Shown here piece after piece: positions 22,762 to 31,479 of a stretch of DNA of 33,963 nt. Under the pieces are notes generated by a model that did not search any database, was not told where the DNA came from, and was given only the letters and a program-made list of their open reading frames with translations. The stretch is from an uncultured Ruminococcus sp. GTDB lineage: Bacteria > Bacillota > Clostridia > Oscillospirales > CAG-272. The DNA is taken from the NCBI GenBank assembly GCA_902762505.1, contig CACWOQ010000031.1:1-33963 (forward strand), read 5' to 3'. The first letter of the stretch is position 1; each line of letters starts with the position of its first letter. Both the position numbers and the translations under genes were made by a program.

Positions 22762-23475
22762 TCAAAGCGTGCTTTCTATTTGCTCCTTCAGTCTTTCTAT
22801 GATCTTTTTCTCGAGGCGCGATATGTACGACTGCGATATCCCGAGCAGATCCGCAACCTCCTTCTGCGTAAGCTCTCTGCCTCCGCGAAGTCCGAAGCGC
22901 AGCTCTATGATCTGTCTTTCACGCTCCGGGAGCGCGTCGACAAGGCGCTTGACCGTGTTCTTTTCCTCGTTTTCCTCTATGTTTTTCGAAACGCTGTCCG
23001 GATCCGAGCCGAGCACGTCGCCGACGAGAAGCTCGTTTCCGTCCCAGTCCACGTTTATCGGTTCGTCAAGCGACACCTCGGCTTTCAGATACGCGTTCTT
23101 TCTTATGTACATCAGGATCTCGTTTTCGATACAGCGCGAACAGTAGGTGGCGAGCTTTATGTTTTTATCTCCGTCAAACGTATTCACTCCCTTTATCAGT
23201 CCTATCGTCCCGATGGATATCAGATCCTCAAGCCCTATGCCCGTGTTCTCGAACCGCTTCGCTATATACACAACGAGACGGAGGTTGTGTTCTATCAGAA
23301 GCTTTCGTTTTCCGGGATCCTCCTTCATCGCCGCTATCGCCTCCGCTTCTCTTTCCGGCGACAGCGGCGGAGGAAGAGTCTCGGGACCGTTTATATAGAA
23401 TATGAGCCGGTCGGAGTCAAGTTCCGCGAGCTTATCCGTCCCGAAAAGTCTTTTTATGAAAAATATCAGCTTCAT
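22762..23475 (-). CDS. sigE: Mother-cell sporulation sigma factor sigma-E precursor
   Basis: A 237-aa sigma-70 family factor made as an inactive pro-protein. The hydrophobic N-terminus MKLIFFIKRLFG and the stretch YINGPETLPPPL, close to the known processing point, are characteristic. Region 2 includes ENTGIGLEDLISIGTIGLIK and the -10-binding stretch near FDGDKNIKLATYCSRCIENEI. Region 4 includes LTQKEVADLLGISQSYISRLEKK. The ATG at 23475 has AAAGGAG before it and lies 11 bases after spoIIGA, the protease that processes it. The sigG gene that usually follows is not here; rpmE follows instead. Confidence 0.95.
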   Translation of the reverse strand: MKLIFFIKRLFGTDKLAELDSDRLIFYINGPETLPPPLSPEREAEAIAAMKEDPGKRKLLIEHNLRLVVYIAKRFENTGIGLEDLISIGTIGLIKGVNTFDGDKNIKLATYCSRCIENEILMYIRKNAYLKAEVSLDEPINVDWDGNELLVGDVLGSDPDSVSKNIEENEEKNTVKRLVDALPERERQIIELRFGLRGGRELTQKEVADLLGISQSYISRLEKKIIERLKEQIESTL

Positions 23476-23486
23476 TTTACTCTCCT

Positions 23487-24338
23487 TTACTGACATAACG
23501 AAGCGGGGACTATCCCGTCAAAACCGCCGAGCTCCGCGTCTCTGACCACGGCGACGACGGCGTCTCTGTCCGCGCCGCAGACGGTGACGCTCCGAGGCAC
23601 GAAGCCCCGGAGCAGACATTTTCCGGAAACCGTACCGCCGGGTATGAGTCTTATCCCTTCAGACGCCTTGATCTGCTCGGAGCAGAGCGCGTCGTAAAGC
23701 TCGGGTGAAACGCATTCCTTTACCGCCTCCGCGTTCGTTATTATCACCGGCGCTCCGCTCAGCGGCTCACGCAGAAGCGCGCCGCTGTCCGACAGACACC
23801 TGAGCCTTACTGCGCCGCGGTCGCCGCAGACCGTGACGGTTACTTCTTTTTTAAGGCTCTGTCTGTTGTATATCCTGCCAGTGATAAACGAAAGCGCCGC
23901 GCTCACGGCGCCGGATATGAGAAAAACGCCGAGAGGTATATCCGACAGAGCCGGCGCGATATCCGAATTGACGTTCACCCCGCGCCCGAGCTTTGATAAC
24001 AGAACGTAGCTCGCCGTGATGCCGCCGCCGATCAGCACCGAAAGCCCGTAAAACAGCGCGGCGCATTTCAGAAACGCGAAGCCCCTCACGCGCGGAAACG
24101 AGATAAGACACATGACGAACGCCGCGGCGGCGTTGCAGACGAGCGATACCGCGTTGTTTTCGATGAAAAGCGCGCCTACCGCGTAGATTCCGCCGAGCGC
24201 CGAGGCGATAACGAGCCTCCACGGATTCTGTCTGTGCCGCAATATCCTCGACGTACAGAAAAGCACCAGCAGATCCATGGAAAAATTTATAAGAAACAAT
24301 ACGTCGCCGTACACAACGCTGCCGTTCAATTTCCTCAC
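23487..24338 (-). CDS. spoIIGA: Sigma-E processing aspartic protease SpoIIGA
   Basis: A 283-aa protein with five N-terminal TM segments (~10-28, 42-60, 63-82, 88-115 and 132-153) and a C-terminal aspartic protease-like domain. The catalytic Asp is D184 in LSDSGALLREP, where many relatives have DSGN. It cleaves the pro-sequence of sigma-E at the septum. The start is uncertain: a GTG at 24338 gives the listed protein, but no clear ribosome site precedes it; the first well-aligned residues are YGDVLFLINF. Order spoIIGA-sigE is the classic one. Confidence 0.93.
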   Translation of the reverse strand: MRKLNGSVVYGDVLFLINFSMDLLVLFCTSRILRHRQNPWRLVIASALGGIYAVGALFIENNAVSLVCNAAAAFVMCLISFPRVRGFAFLKCAALFYGLSVLIGGGITASYVLLSKLGRGVNVNSDIAPALSDIPLGVFLISGAVSAALSFITGRIYNRQSLKKEVTVTVCGDRGAVRLRCLSDSGALLREPLSGAPVIITNAEAVKECVSPELYDALCSEQIKASEGIRLIPGGTVSGKCLLRGFVPRSVTVCGADRDAVVAVVRDAELGGFDGIVPASLCQ

Positions 24339-24379
24339 CCCGAAACGATTCTACACCGCGCCGCGCGCGTAAAAACGCG

Positions 24380-24414
24380 AAAAAAAGAGGCGCGGGAAAC
24401 TTTGTTCCCGCGCC
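24380..24414 (-). terminator. Terminator of the dockerin protein gene
   Basis: A perfect 9-bp stem GGCGCGGGA (24389-24397) / TCCCGCGCC (24406-24414). On the minus strand TCTTTTTTTCG follows directly. Confidence 0.85.
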
Positions 24415-24425
24415 GCAAGCGCGTA

Positions 24426-26348
24426 TCATGAACCGGATACGAGGCGGAAAAGCTCCGCAACGTCACGGTTGTTTATCTCTTTGTCGCCGTTTACGTCGGC
24501 GGCTTCGATATCGAGCTCGCCCTCTCCCGAGGACAGGTACGAGAACAGCAGCACCACGTCGCGGTTGGTCAGCTCTCCGTCGCCGTTGACGTCGCCCCTG
24601 AGCTTTTCGGGCTCGGGCGGAAGCTCTTCCCAAACGGCGTAAAGCGTTACTTCACCGCGTTCGGTTTCCGATCTAATGAGTTCAAGCGTTTCAGGCTGTC
24701 CGTCAGGGGTGCGCGACCAGCCTTTGAATTCGAATCCCTGTCTGTACAGTCCGAGATCGTCACGGCCGAGCAGGCGGCTCTGTTCATCCGTTATCTGTCC
24801 GAGCGGCTTTCCGGTGGACACCACGGTCACGTTTCCGTTTTCGTCCGTACCGTAGATCTCCTCCGTCACGCTCTCGACGATGCGGCAGAAATCGGATATC
24901 GCCGACCAGCCGCTGTATTCTCCGAAAACGACCTTCGCCCAGGTATAACCGCCGTTATCGACTCTTTCGCCGTCCGGCTCGACCTCGAAGACGCTCTTAT
25001 ACGTCATCGTGATTATCTTTTTGTTCGACGTTCCGGGGCCTTCGCGGATTATGAGCCCTTCGCGGTCCGTGACCTCGTATTTATCGTACCGTCTGAGCGC
25101 GCCGACCTCGCCGCCGTTGACGTTGTAGCGGATCAGAAGTCCCTCCGGCTCGTTCGGCTCGGGCTCGGGTTCGGGCTCGGGCTCCGGCTCGGGTTCCGGC
25201 TCGGGTTCCGGCTCGGGCTCCGGCTCTTTTTCGTATACCGCATATAGCTGTACCGTGCCTGTGACGTATTTTGCGCGCAGCGCCGCAATGTCAAGCGCGC
25301 TGCCTTCCGACGAATCCGACCAGCCTCTGAAAATCATGCCGTCGTATATGAATCCGAGCCTGTCCGCTTCGGGCAAAGACGCGCCGTCTGACAGAGTCAG
25401 CGCATAGATCTTTCCGTCCGCGCTCTTTCTTACGTCGCCGTTTTCGTCTGCGTAAAACTCCGAATCATATACATCTCCGGTTTTTTCACACCATTCGGAA
25501 ACTGATATGACGGACCATCCGGAATACTCGCCGAAACGCACCTGTATCCACGTGTATCCGTCCGCCTCAACGGTCTGAGCCCCGACGTCCGTGACGAATA
25601 CGTCTTCAAATTTCATCGTCGTCACTTTATCCGCGGAAAGCCCTGCCGCCGTCCTTATTTTAAGTCCGTCCGGCGCGGTCACGGTGTATCTGTACGCCGT
25701 CACCGTGTTTTCGGTACGGGCGCCGTTCGCGTTGAAAACGGCTGTCGGCAGCGGAGACTGGCTTCCGCCGTCGTCGTTCCAGTACTTGTAATGCGCGACG
25801 TATCCGATGTACGACGAATCGCTTTCAAGCGCCATTTCTATCCTGTTGTACAGCTTTTCCCACGTTATCGCGGCGTTATGACGGACCGTATTGCGGTGGT
25901 CGTTGTTCGCGTCCGACACGTAGACGTATACGTCGTCCATGCCAGTGACGAATACGGAATGGTCAGCCGAGGATGAGCTTCTGTATCTTATGACGTCGCC
26001 AACGTGAAGCTTCGACAGCGCCGCGGCGCCGCGTTCTATCGTCCAGTCGTTTGAATAAAGTCTTTTCCCGGATCCGTAATACGTGGCGAATGAGCCGAAA
26101 ATATATTTGCTTATCTCGTTTGCGAATCCGAAGCACTGCGTGCCGCGGAATTCGGCGAGATTGTCCCTGTACGTCGACCCGTCAGAGTAGACGTTTTCTT
26201 TGAACGACGCGAGGCGCTGCCCGAACAGCGACGCCGTCATCACCTCCGCCGCGGAGTATGCGGAGCTCTGTATAAGCACGGAAAAAAGCGCCGATATAAC
26301 GAGAAACAGCGCAGTTATCCTTGATCGTATTTTTTGTTTTACCGTCAT
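24426..26348 (-). CDS. Secreted modular protein: cysteine amidase-like, SH3b, InlB-like, dockerin
   Basis: A 640-aa exported protein. A signal peptide spans ~1-35. Residues ~40-190 look like a CHAP/NlpC-type cysteine amidase domain, with C72 in GTQCFGFANE, H130 in ADHSVFV and a following polar VSDANND. Then comes an SH3b-like domain (~215-280, ending FGEYSGWSVIS), an InlB-type repeat (FRGWSDSSEG to LYAVYE), a Pro-Glu linker (~375-400), a second SH3b (ending FGEYSGWSAIS), a second InlB-type repeat (FKGWSRTPDG to LYAVWE) and a type I dockerin (~585-640, two DVNGD calcium loops each followed by NRDV). It could be a wall hydrolase tethered to a cohesin partner; catalytic activity is inferred from a weak motif match. 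Confidence 0.82.
   Translation of the reverse strand: MTVKQKIRSRITALFLVISALFSVLIQSSAYSAAEVMTASLFGQRLASFKENVYSDGSTYRDNLAEFRGTQCFGFANEISKYIFGSFATYYGSGKRLYSNDWTIERGAAALSKLHVGDVIRYRSSSSADHSVFVTGMDDVYVYVSDANNDHRNTVRHNAAITWEKLYNRIEMALESDSSYIGYVAHYKYWNDDGGSQSPLPTAVFNANGARTENTVTAYRYTVTAPDGLKIRTAAGLSADKVTTMKFEDVFVTDVGAQTVEADGYTWIQVRFGEYSGWSVISVSEWCEKTGDVYDSEFYADENGDVRKSADGKIYALTLSDGASLPEADRLGFIYDGMIFRGWSDSSEGSALDIAALRAKYVTGTVQLYAVYEKEPEPEPEPEPEPEPEPEPEPEPEPNEPEGLLIRYNVNGGEVGALRRYDKYEVTDREGLIIREGPGTSNKKIITMTYKSVFEVEPDGERVDNGGYTWAKVVFGEYSGWSAISDFCRIVESVTEEIYGTDENGNVTVVSTGKPLGQITDEQSRLLGRDDLGLYRQGFEFKGWSRTPDGQPETLELIRSETERGEVTLYAVWEELPPEPEKLRGDVNGDGELTNRDVVLLFSYLSSGEGELDIEAADVNGDKEINNRDVAELFRLVSGS
25156..25227 (-). 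repeat. Pro-Glu linker repeat
   Basis: About a dozen hexanucleotide units coding for PE dipeptides join the two halves of the dockerin protein. Third bases vary little, so copy number may change by slippage. Confidence 0.85.
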
Positions 26349-26399
26349 TTTTATCACCGTATTCTTTGTCGCATGCCGTCGAAAAAACCTCTTGTATTA

Positions 26400-26428
26400 T
26401 TTATAACATATTTTAAGGCGTATGTCAA
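26400..26428 (-). promoter_or_regulatory. Promoter of the dockerin protein gene
   Basis: On the minus strand TTGACA (complement of 26423-26428), 17-base spacer, TATAAA (complement of 26400-26405), 51 bases before the start. This is a vegetative, not sporulation, promoter type. Confidence 0.7.
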
Positions 26429-26503
26429 CCGGAAAATCGACAGAATTCGCAGCAAATTCGAAAGAATAAAGGCGCCGGCGTCAACTTTTTTTCGTTTACC
26501 TAT

Positions 26504-26531
26504 TGATTTTTTTCAAAATATGTGATATAAT
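26504..26531 (+). promoter_or_regulatory. Extended -10 promoter of the rimP-infB operon
   Basis: TTGATT (26504-26509), 16-base spacer ending TGTGA, TATAAT (26526-26531). Back-to-back with the dockerin gene promoter. Confidence 0.75.
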
Positions 26532-26547
26532 ACATTGACATTAAGAT

Positions 26548-26576
26548 AAAGGAGGGTGTGGTTCGGTGCCACACCC
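26548..26576 (+). promoter_or_regulatory. Shine-Dalgarno fused to a leader hairpin before rimP
   Basis: AAAGGAGG (26548-26555) runs into a perfect 8-bp stem GGGTGTGG (26554-26561) / CCACACCC (26569-26576). The rimP ATG at 26589 lacks its own ribosome site. If the hairpin forms, the AAAGGA is brought to about 12 unpaired bases from the ATG. Confidence 0.6.
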
Positions 26577-26588
26577 TATTGTAATGGT

Positions 26589-27083
26589 ATGGGAACAAAG
26601 AAAAACATCACACAGCTCTGCGAGGAGCTGGCGGAGCCCGTTGCGGAAGAGCTCGGTTACGTCATATGGGACACGGAGTACGTGAAGGAAGGCGGCAGAT
26701 ATATCCTCCGCTACACGATCGACCGTGACGGCGGCGTCGGCATAGACGACTGCGAGAGATTCCACCGCGCGATAGACCCTCTGCTTGACGAGGCTGATCC
26801 GATCGAGGAAAGCTACACGCTCGAGGTCAGCTCTCCCGGGCTCGAGCGCGAGCTCAAATACGAATGGCATTACGAATGCTGCGTCGGCGACACGGTCGAG
26901 GTACATCTGTACAAGCCGGTCGAAGGAAGCAAGCTTTTCGTCGGAACGCTTCTGCCGCTCGACGAAAACGTCAACGTTGAAATATCGGGCAAAAAATACT
27001 CTTTCCCGAAAAATACTGTATCAAAAGTCAACATCTACTTTGACATCAAATCCATAAACCAGGAGGACAACGGAAAAATATGA
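26589..27083 (+). CDS. rimP: Ribosome maturation factor RimP
   Basis: A 164-aa protein needed for 30S subunit assembly. The two usual domains are seen: N-terminal (~1-90, with YVIWDTEYVKEGGRYILR, then RDGGVGIDDCERFHRAIDPLLD and the hallmark YTLEVSSPGLEREL) and C-terminal Sm-like (~90-164). The start is the ATG at 26589; a GTG at 26556 is in frame but directly abuts the ribosome site and lies in the leader stem. It overlaps nusA by ATGA. Confidence 0.95.
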   Translation: MGTKKNITQLCEELAEPVAEELGYVIWDTEYVKEGGRYILRYTIDRDGGVGIDDCERFHRAIDPLLDEADPIEESYTLEVSSPGLERELKYEWHYECCVGDTVEVHLYKPVEGSKLFVGTLLPLDENVNVEISGKKYSFPKNTVSKVNIYFDIKSINQEDNGKI

Positions 27084-28102
27084 ATGCGGAATTATTCAGC
27101 GCGCTTGACGCGTTAGAGAAAGAAAAGGGCATATCGAAGGAATATATGCTCGACAAGGTCGAAACGGCTCTGATCAACGCCTTCACGAAGGCGTTTCCCG
27201 GCGGAGAGATCCAGGTAGTGCTCGATCCGGAGAAAAAGGAATGCAAGGTCTACCGTGTCAAGACCGTAGTCGCCGAGGTAGAGGATCCGGCGAAGGAGAT
27301 CAGTCTCGAGGAAGCGAAAAAGCTCAGCCGCAAGCACGTGCTCGGCGGGCTTGTAAAAGAAGAAATCAAGACAAAGAATTTCAGCCGCACCGTCGCGCAG
27401 TCCGCAAAGCAGGTCATAATCCAGGGCATACGCGAGGCTGAACGCGGAATGCTCCGTCAGGAATACGAGAGCAAGCGCGAGGAGATCATCACGGCGACGG
27501 TCGAGCTTATCGACCCCGATACCGGCTCCATCGTCGTGAACCTCGGCAGCAGCAACGCCGTTCTGATCAAAAGCGAACAGATCCCCGGCGAGCATTACGA
27601 GCCCGGCGACCGTATAAAGGTATTCGTAACCGAGGTCAGCAAGGAATCGAAGGGCAGGCTCGTGACGATATCCCGCGTGCATCCCGGACTCGTCAAGCGT
27701 CTGTTCGAGCTGAACGTTCCCGAGATCGCCGACGGTACGGTCATAATCAAGAACATCACCCGTGAAGCGGGTTCGAGAACAAAAATGTCCGTCTATTCAC
27801 GCGACGAAGCCGTCGATCCGATCGGCGCCTGCATAGGCAACAAGGGCGCGCGTATCGCCGAGATCGTGAACGAGCTGCACGGCGAGAAGATAGACGTCAT
27901 CAAATACTCGGAGGATCCGGCTGAATACATTTCCGCCGCTCTGTCCCCCGCGGTCGTAAAGAACATAGAATTCGACGGCGAGCGCTCCGCGAAAGTGACC
28001 GTCGCCGCGGATCAGCTTTCACTCGCGATAGGCAAAGAAGGTCAGAACGCGCGTCTCGCCGCCAAGCTGACCGGATGCAAGATCGACATCAAGGCTGAAT
28101 AA
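27080..28102 (+). CDS. nusA: Transcription termination/antitermination factor NusA
   Basis: A 340-aa RNA polymerase-binding protein affecting pausing, termination and antitermination. An N-terminal polymerase-binding domain (~1-125) is followed by an S1 domain (~130-200) and two KH domains (GACIGNKGARI and LAIGKEGQNARLAAKLTG). It lacks the acidic C-terminal repeats of proteobacteria, as normal for Firmicutes. Both ends overlap neighbouring genes. Confidence 0.96.
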   Translation: MNAELFSALDALEKEKGISKEYMLDKVETALINAFTKAFPGGEIQVVLDPEKKECKVYRVKTVVAEVEDPAKEISLEEAKKLSRKHVLGGLVKEEIKTKNFSRTVAQSAKQVIIQGIREAERGMLRQEYESKREEIITATVELIDPDTGSIVVNLGSSNAVLIKSEQIPGEHYEPGDRIKVFVTEVSKESKGRLVTISRVHPGLVKRLFELNVPEIADGTVIIKNITREAGSRTKMSVYSRDEAVDPIGACIGNKGARIAEIVNELHGEKIDVIKYSEDPAEYISAALSPAVVKNIEFDGERSAKVTVAADQLSLAIGKEGQNARLAAKLTGCKIDIKAE

Positions 28103-28374
28103 TGACACAGGCAAGGAAGATCCCGCTGCGTCACTGCACGGGATGCGGAGCCGAGGCTCCTAAAAGCGAGCTGATACGCGTGGTCCGTTCACCCGAAGGC
28201 GTCATTTCGATCGACTTCAAGGGAAAAAGCTCCGGGCGCGGCGCCTATCTGTGCCGCAAAGTTGCGTGTCTGCAAAAGGCGAGAAAAACAGGCAGACTCG
28301 GCAGATCGCTCGGCGTGACGATCCCGGACGACGTGTTCGCGGCGCTTGAAGAGGAGCTTGACGCCGATGAGTAA
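28102..28374 (+). CDS. ylxR: YlxR (RnpM), DUF448 RNA-binding protein
   Basis: A 90-aa basic protein. The hallmark start is RHCTGCGAEAPKSELIRVV (10-28), and GRGAYLC follows (46-52). In Bacillus-type bacteria the protein binds the RNase P RNA and modulates its activity. The TAATG overlap with nusA and an 8-base overlap with the next gene show tight coupling. Confidence 0.95.
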   Translation: MTQARKIPLRHCTGCGAEAPKSELIRVVRSPEGVISIDFKGKSSGRGAYLCRKVACLQKARKTGRLGRSLGVTIPDDVFAALEEELDADE

Positions 28375-28663
28375 GACGCTGTCTTATATCGGTCTCTGCC
28401 GCAAGGCGGGAAAGCTCGTTCCCGGTACTCAGCTTGCGACGGAAGCCGTCAGAGCCGGCAAAGCCGTGCTGTGCGTCTTATCGTGCGACGCGTCTGACAA
28501 CACGGCTAAACGCATCAAGGACAGCTGCTCTTATCACGGCGTCGGATGCGTTGTGCTCCGGTCCACGTCGGAGGAACTCGGCAGCGCGCTCGGACGCGAA
28601 AGCATCGCCGCCGCCGCGGTGACGGATCCGGGCTTTGCCGAAATGATAAAAAGATCATTGTGA
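28367..28663 (+). CDS. ylxQ: L7Ae-family RNA-binding protein YlxQ
   Basis: A 98-aa protein of the L7Ae/L30e/S12e/Gadd45 fold, which binds kink-turn-type RNA. Visible family marks are LCRKAGKLVPGTQLATEAVRAGKAVLCVLSCDASDNTAKRI near the N-terminal half. The ATG at 28367 lies inside the end of ylxR; an earlier in-frame ATG would overlap more deeply. It is not an essential ribosomal protein in Bacillus-type bacteria. Confidence 0.93.
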   Translation: MSKTLSYIGLCRKAGKLVPGTQLATEAVRAGKAVLCVLSCDASDNTAKRIKDSCSYHGVGCVVLRSTSEELGSALGRESIAAAAVTDPGFAEMIKRSL

Positions 28664-28745
28664 CGAATTCATACGACAGTACAAATCCATATGAAAGGAG
28701 CCGCGCGCGCGTGCGATGGCGTACCGCGGCGGCGAGGGGACATAT

Positions 28746-31295
28746 ATGATTTCAAACGCTAAATACAAAATCAACAACCTGTCAAAGGATCTTGGATTGA
28801 AAGCCAACGATCTCATAAACATACTGAAGGCTCACCCGGGCGAAGGAGCCGTCCACACCTCGTCGATCGACGAGGAGGATTTCGCCGTAATATTCTCCGT
28901 TCTGACGGAGGAGAATCAGATAAGCGGGCTTGAGGATTATCTCGCCGGACGCGCGGACGTCGCGCCCGAGCACCGCCCCGCCCCCAAAAAGGCTCCGGAG
29001 CCCGAGAAAAAGGAACCGGAGAAAAAGCCGGCGGAGCAGGAGAGCAAGCCCGAGAACAAACAGAAGGAGCCTGTGAAGCAGCAGGAGCAGCCACCGAAAA
29101 AGCAGGAGGCCCAAGCCCCCGAAAAGAAAGAGGCGAAGCCGCAGAACCGCGTGGATCAGTTCAGAAACCAGCAGCAGAAGCAGCAGCAGAAACAGTCTCA
29201 GCAGAAGGAGCGCGAAAAGCAGAAGCCGCAGCGCCCGAACGAGAAGGAACGCCAGTCGAAGATCATCACCCAGAGCGGCGGCGGTCACGGCGATTCGACT
29301 CCCGTAAAGCAGAAAACGAGGATCATAGACACGAGATCCGCAAACGTGGAGCTCGGCAAATACGACGAGCATCTTGACACGTTCGTATCCGAGCGCGACA
29401 GCAGCAATTACAGCAAGGACCGTCAGAAAATAAAGAAGAAGAACGAAAAGGGTCAGGACAAGGGCACCAAAGCGAAGACCGAGCGCGATAAAGAGCTTGA
29501 GCGCAAGGAGAAAAAGAAGCGCGAGGTGTTCGAGAACGCGAAGCACGCTCAGCTTCACGTACAGATCCCGGACGCCATCACCGTCGGAGAGCTTGCCTCG
29601 CGTCTGAAGGTAACGGCGGCTGAGGTCGTCAAGCGTCTTATGATGATGGGCTCGATGCTCACGGTCAACGACGTCGTCGACTACGACACCGCGTACCTCA
29701 TAGCCGACGATCTCGGCGTTGCCGTATCCAAGGAAGTCGTCGTCACGATAGAAGAAAAGCTTTTCGACGAGAAGGAAGACAACCCCGAGGATCTGAAGGA
29801 GCGCGCCCCCGTCGTCTGCGTCATGGGTCACGTTGACCACGGTAAGACTTCTCTGCTCGACGCGATCCGTCACACGCACGTTACGCGCGGCGAGGCGGGC
29901 GGCATCACACAGCATATAGGCGCTTACCGCGTAAAGATAAACGGACGCGATATCACGTTCCTTGACACTCCCGGCCACGAAGCGTTCACCGCAATGCGTC
30001 TGCGCGGCGCTATGGCGACGGATATCGCCGTCATAGTCGTCGCCGCCGACGACGGCATCATGCCGCAGACCGTTGAAGCGATAAACCACGCGAAAGCCGC
30101 GGGCGTCACCGTCATAATCGCGATAAACAAGATGGATAAGCCTCACGCGAACCCCGATCAGGTCAAGCAGGAGCTTATGAAATACGACCTCGTTCCCGAG
30201 GAATGGGGCGGCGACACGATCTGCGTGCCCGTCTCGGCTCTTACCGGAATGGGAATTGACGATCTGCTTGAGAACATCCTTCTCGTCGCCGACGTCAAGG
30301 AGCTCAAAGCGAATCCGAACAGATCGGCAAAGGGTATCGTCATCGAGTCGCGCCTTGACAAGGGACGCGGACCGGTCGCGACCGTGCTCGTCCAGAACGG
30401 TACGCTCAAAAGCGGCGACGTAGTCATCGCCGGCACCGCCGTCGGACGCATACGCGCGATGAAAAACGACAGAGGCGAAAACGTCAAAACCGCCGGTCCT
30501 TCCGTTCCCGTTGAGATAACGGGTCTGTCCGAGGTACCGTCCGCAGGCGACACGTTCGACGCCGTCGCCGACGAGCGTATGGCACGCGAGCTTGCCGATC
30601 AGCGCAAGGCGAAGGAAAAGGAAGCCGAGCTCGGAAGCAGAACGAGAGCGACGCTCGAAGACTTCATGTCAGACGAAGCAGCCGGCATGAAGGAGCTGAA
30701 GCTCATCGTCAAAGCCGACGTCGGCGGTTCTGCCGAAGCCGTCTGCGCTTCTCTTTCAAAGCTGCAGAACGAGGAGGTCCGCGTAAAGATCATCCACAAG
30801 GCCGTGGGCGGCATAACCGAGGGCGACGTAATGCTCGCCGCCGCGTCTGACGCCATAATCATCGGCTTCAACGTCACCGCCGACAGAACGGCGAGAGAAT
30901 CCGCCAAGGCTCAGGGCGTTGAGATACGCACGTACACGGTCATATACAGCTGCATCGAGGACGTCGAGGCGGCTATGAACGGAATGCTTGCGCCGAAGTT
31001 CCGCGAAGTCATAATCGGTCACGCCGAGGTCAGACAGACGATCCACGTTCCGTCCGTCGGAACGATCGCCGGCTCGTACATCCTCGACGGCAAGGTCACG
31101 AACAAGTCGTTCATCCGCGTGCTGCGTGATTCGGTCATCATATTCGAGGATAAGATCTCATCGCTCAAGCGTTTCAAGGACGACGTCAAGGAGGTCAACT
31201 CCGGATACGAATGCGGTATCGGGCTTGAAAAATTCAACGATATCCGTGAGGGCGACGTACTCGAAGCGTATATAAATGAAGAGATAAAGAGATAG
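28746..31295 (+). CDS. infB: Translation initiation factor IF-2
   Basis: An 849-aa GTPase that brings initiator tRNA to the ribosome. An N-terminal IF2_N domain (~1-60) is followed by a long Lys/Glu/Pro/Gln-rich linker (~75-265), a second IF2_N module (~280-340), the G domain with [11 protein letters not shown] (from 361), DTPGHEAF and NKMD, then domains II-IV. The start is the ATG at 28746 with GAGGGG eight bases before it. An in-frame ATG at 28716 has AAAGGAG 15 bases upstream and could give a longer form. Confidence 0.95.
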   Translation: MISNAKYKINNLSKDLGLKANDLINILKAHPGEGAVHTSSIDEEDFAVIFSVLTEENQISGLEDYLAGRADVAPEHRPAPKKAPEPEKKEPEKKPAEQESKPENKQKEPVKQQEQPPKKQEAQAPEKKEAKPQNRVDQFRNQQQKQQQKQSQQKEREKQKPQRPNEKERQSKIITQSGGGHGDSTPVKQKTRIIDTRSANVELGKYDEHLDTFVSERDSSNYSKDRQKIKKKNEKGQDKGTKAKTERDKELERKEKKKREVFENAKHAQLHVQIPDAITVGELASRLKVTAAEVVKRLMMMGSMLTVNDVVDYDTAYLIADDLGVAVSKEVVVTIEEKLFDEKEDNPEDLKERAPVVCVMGHVDHGKTSLLDAIRHTHVTRGEAGGITQHIGAYRVKINGRDITFLDTPGHEAFTAMRLRGAMATDIAVIVVAADDGIMPQTVEAINHAKAAGVTVIIAINKMDKPHANPDQVKQELMKYDLVPEEWGGDTICVPVSALTGMGIDDLLENILLVADVKELKANPNRSAKGIVIESRLDKGRGPVATVLVQNGTLKSGDVVIAGTAVGRIRAMKNDRGENVKTAGPSVPVEITGLSEVPSAGDTFDAVADERMARELADQRKAKEKEAELGSRTRATLEDFMSDEAAGMKELKLIVKADVGGSAEAVCASLSKLQNEEVRVKIIHKAVGGITEGDVMLAAASDAIIIGFNVTADRTARESAKAQGVEIRTYTVIYSCIEDVEAAMNGMLAPKFREVIIGHAEVRQTIHVPSVGTIAGSYILDGKVTNKSFIRVLRDSVIIFEDKISSLKRFKDDVKEVNSGYECGIGLEKFNDIREGDVLEAYINEEIKR

Positions 31296-31309
31296 TATTA
31301 TAAAATCTT

Positions 31310-31341
31310 CCGGCGGGATCACGTGATCCTGCCGGTTTTTT
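31310..31341 (+). terminator. Strong terminator ending the rimP-infB operon
   Basis: A stem of 26 bases (31310-31335) centred on ATCACGTGAT, with CCGGC/GCCGG ends, followed by TTTTTT. Confidence 0.9.
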
Positions 31342-31423
31342 GCCCGGCGCCATGCTGCGCCGTTATATCCGGCTCTATTTTTTACATTGTTTTCTTTAAT
31401 GTAACGATTATTTTACAATTATT

Positions 31424-31432
31424 TGCTATAAT
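31424..31432 (+). promoter_or_regulatory. Extended -10 promoter of the lipoprotein gene
   Basis: TGC-TATAAT at 31424-31432, an extended -10. No good -35 at normal distance. 47 bases before the ATG. Confidence 0.5.
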
Positions 31433-31479
31433 TAAGGCGTACACAGTATTTACTTTGCTTGTTATTAAGGAGAATGCAA

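Noticed and set aside
24347..24357. Possible Spo0A box before spoIIGA
   Set aside because: The minus strand reads TGTAGAATCG, one or more mismatches from a Spo0A box, with no convincing -35/-10 pair; too weak to annotate.
28693..28764. Leader peptide between ylxQ and infB
   Set aside because: An ATG at 28693-type position opens a short frame overlapping the infB start, but it has no ribosome site of its own and an Arg/Gly composition set by GC-rich bases.
28782..30146. Long Leu/Arg-rich open frame (454 codons) opposite infB
   Set aside because: Antisense to the Lys/Glu-rich linker and G domain of IF-2, whose codons produce Leu runs on the other strand; no start signal.
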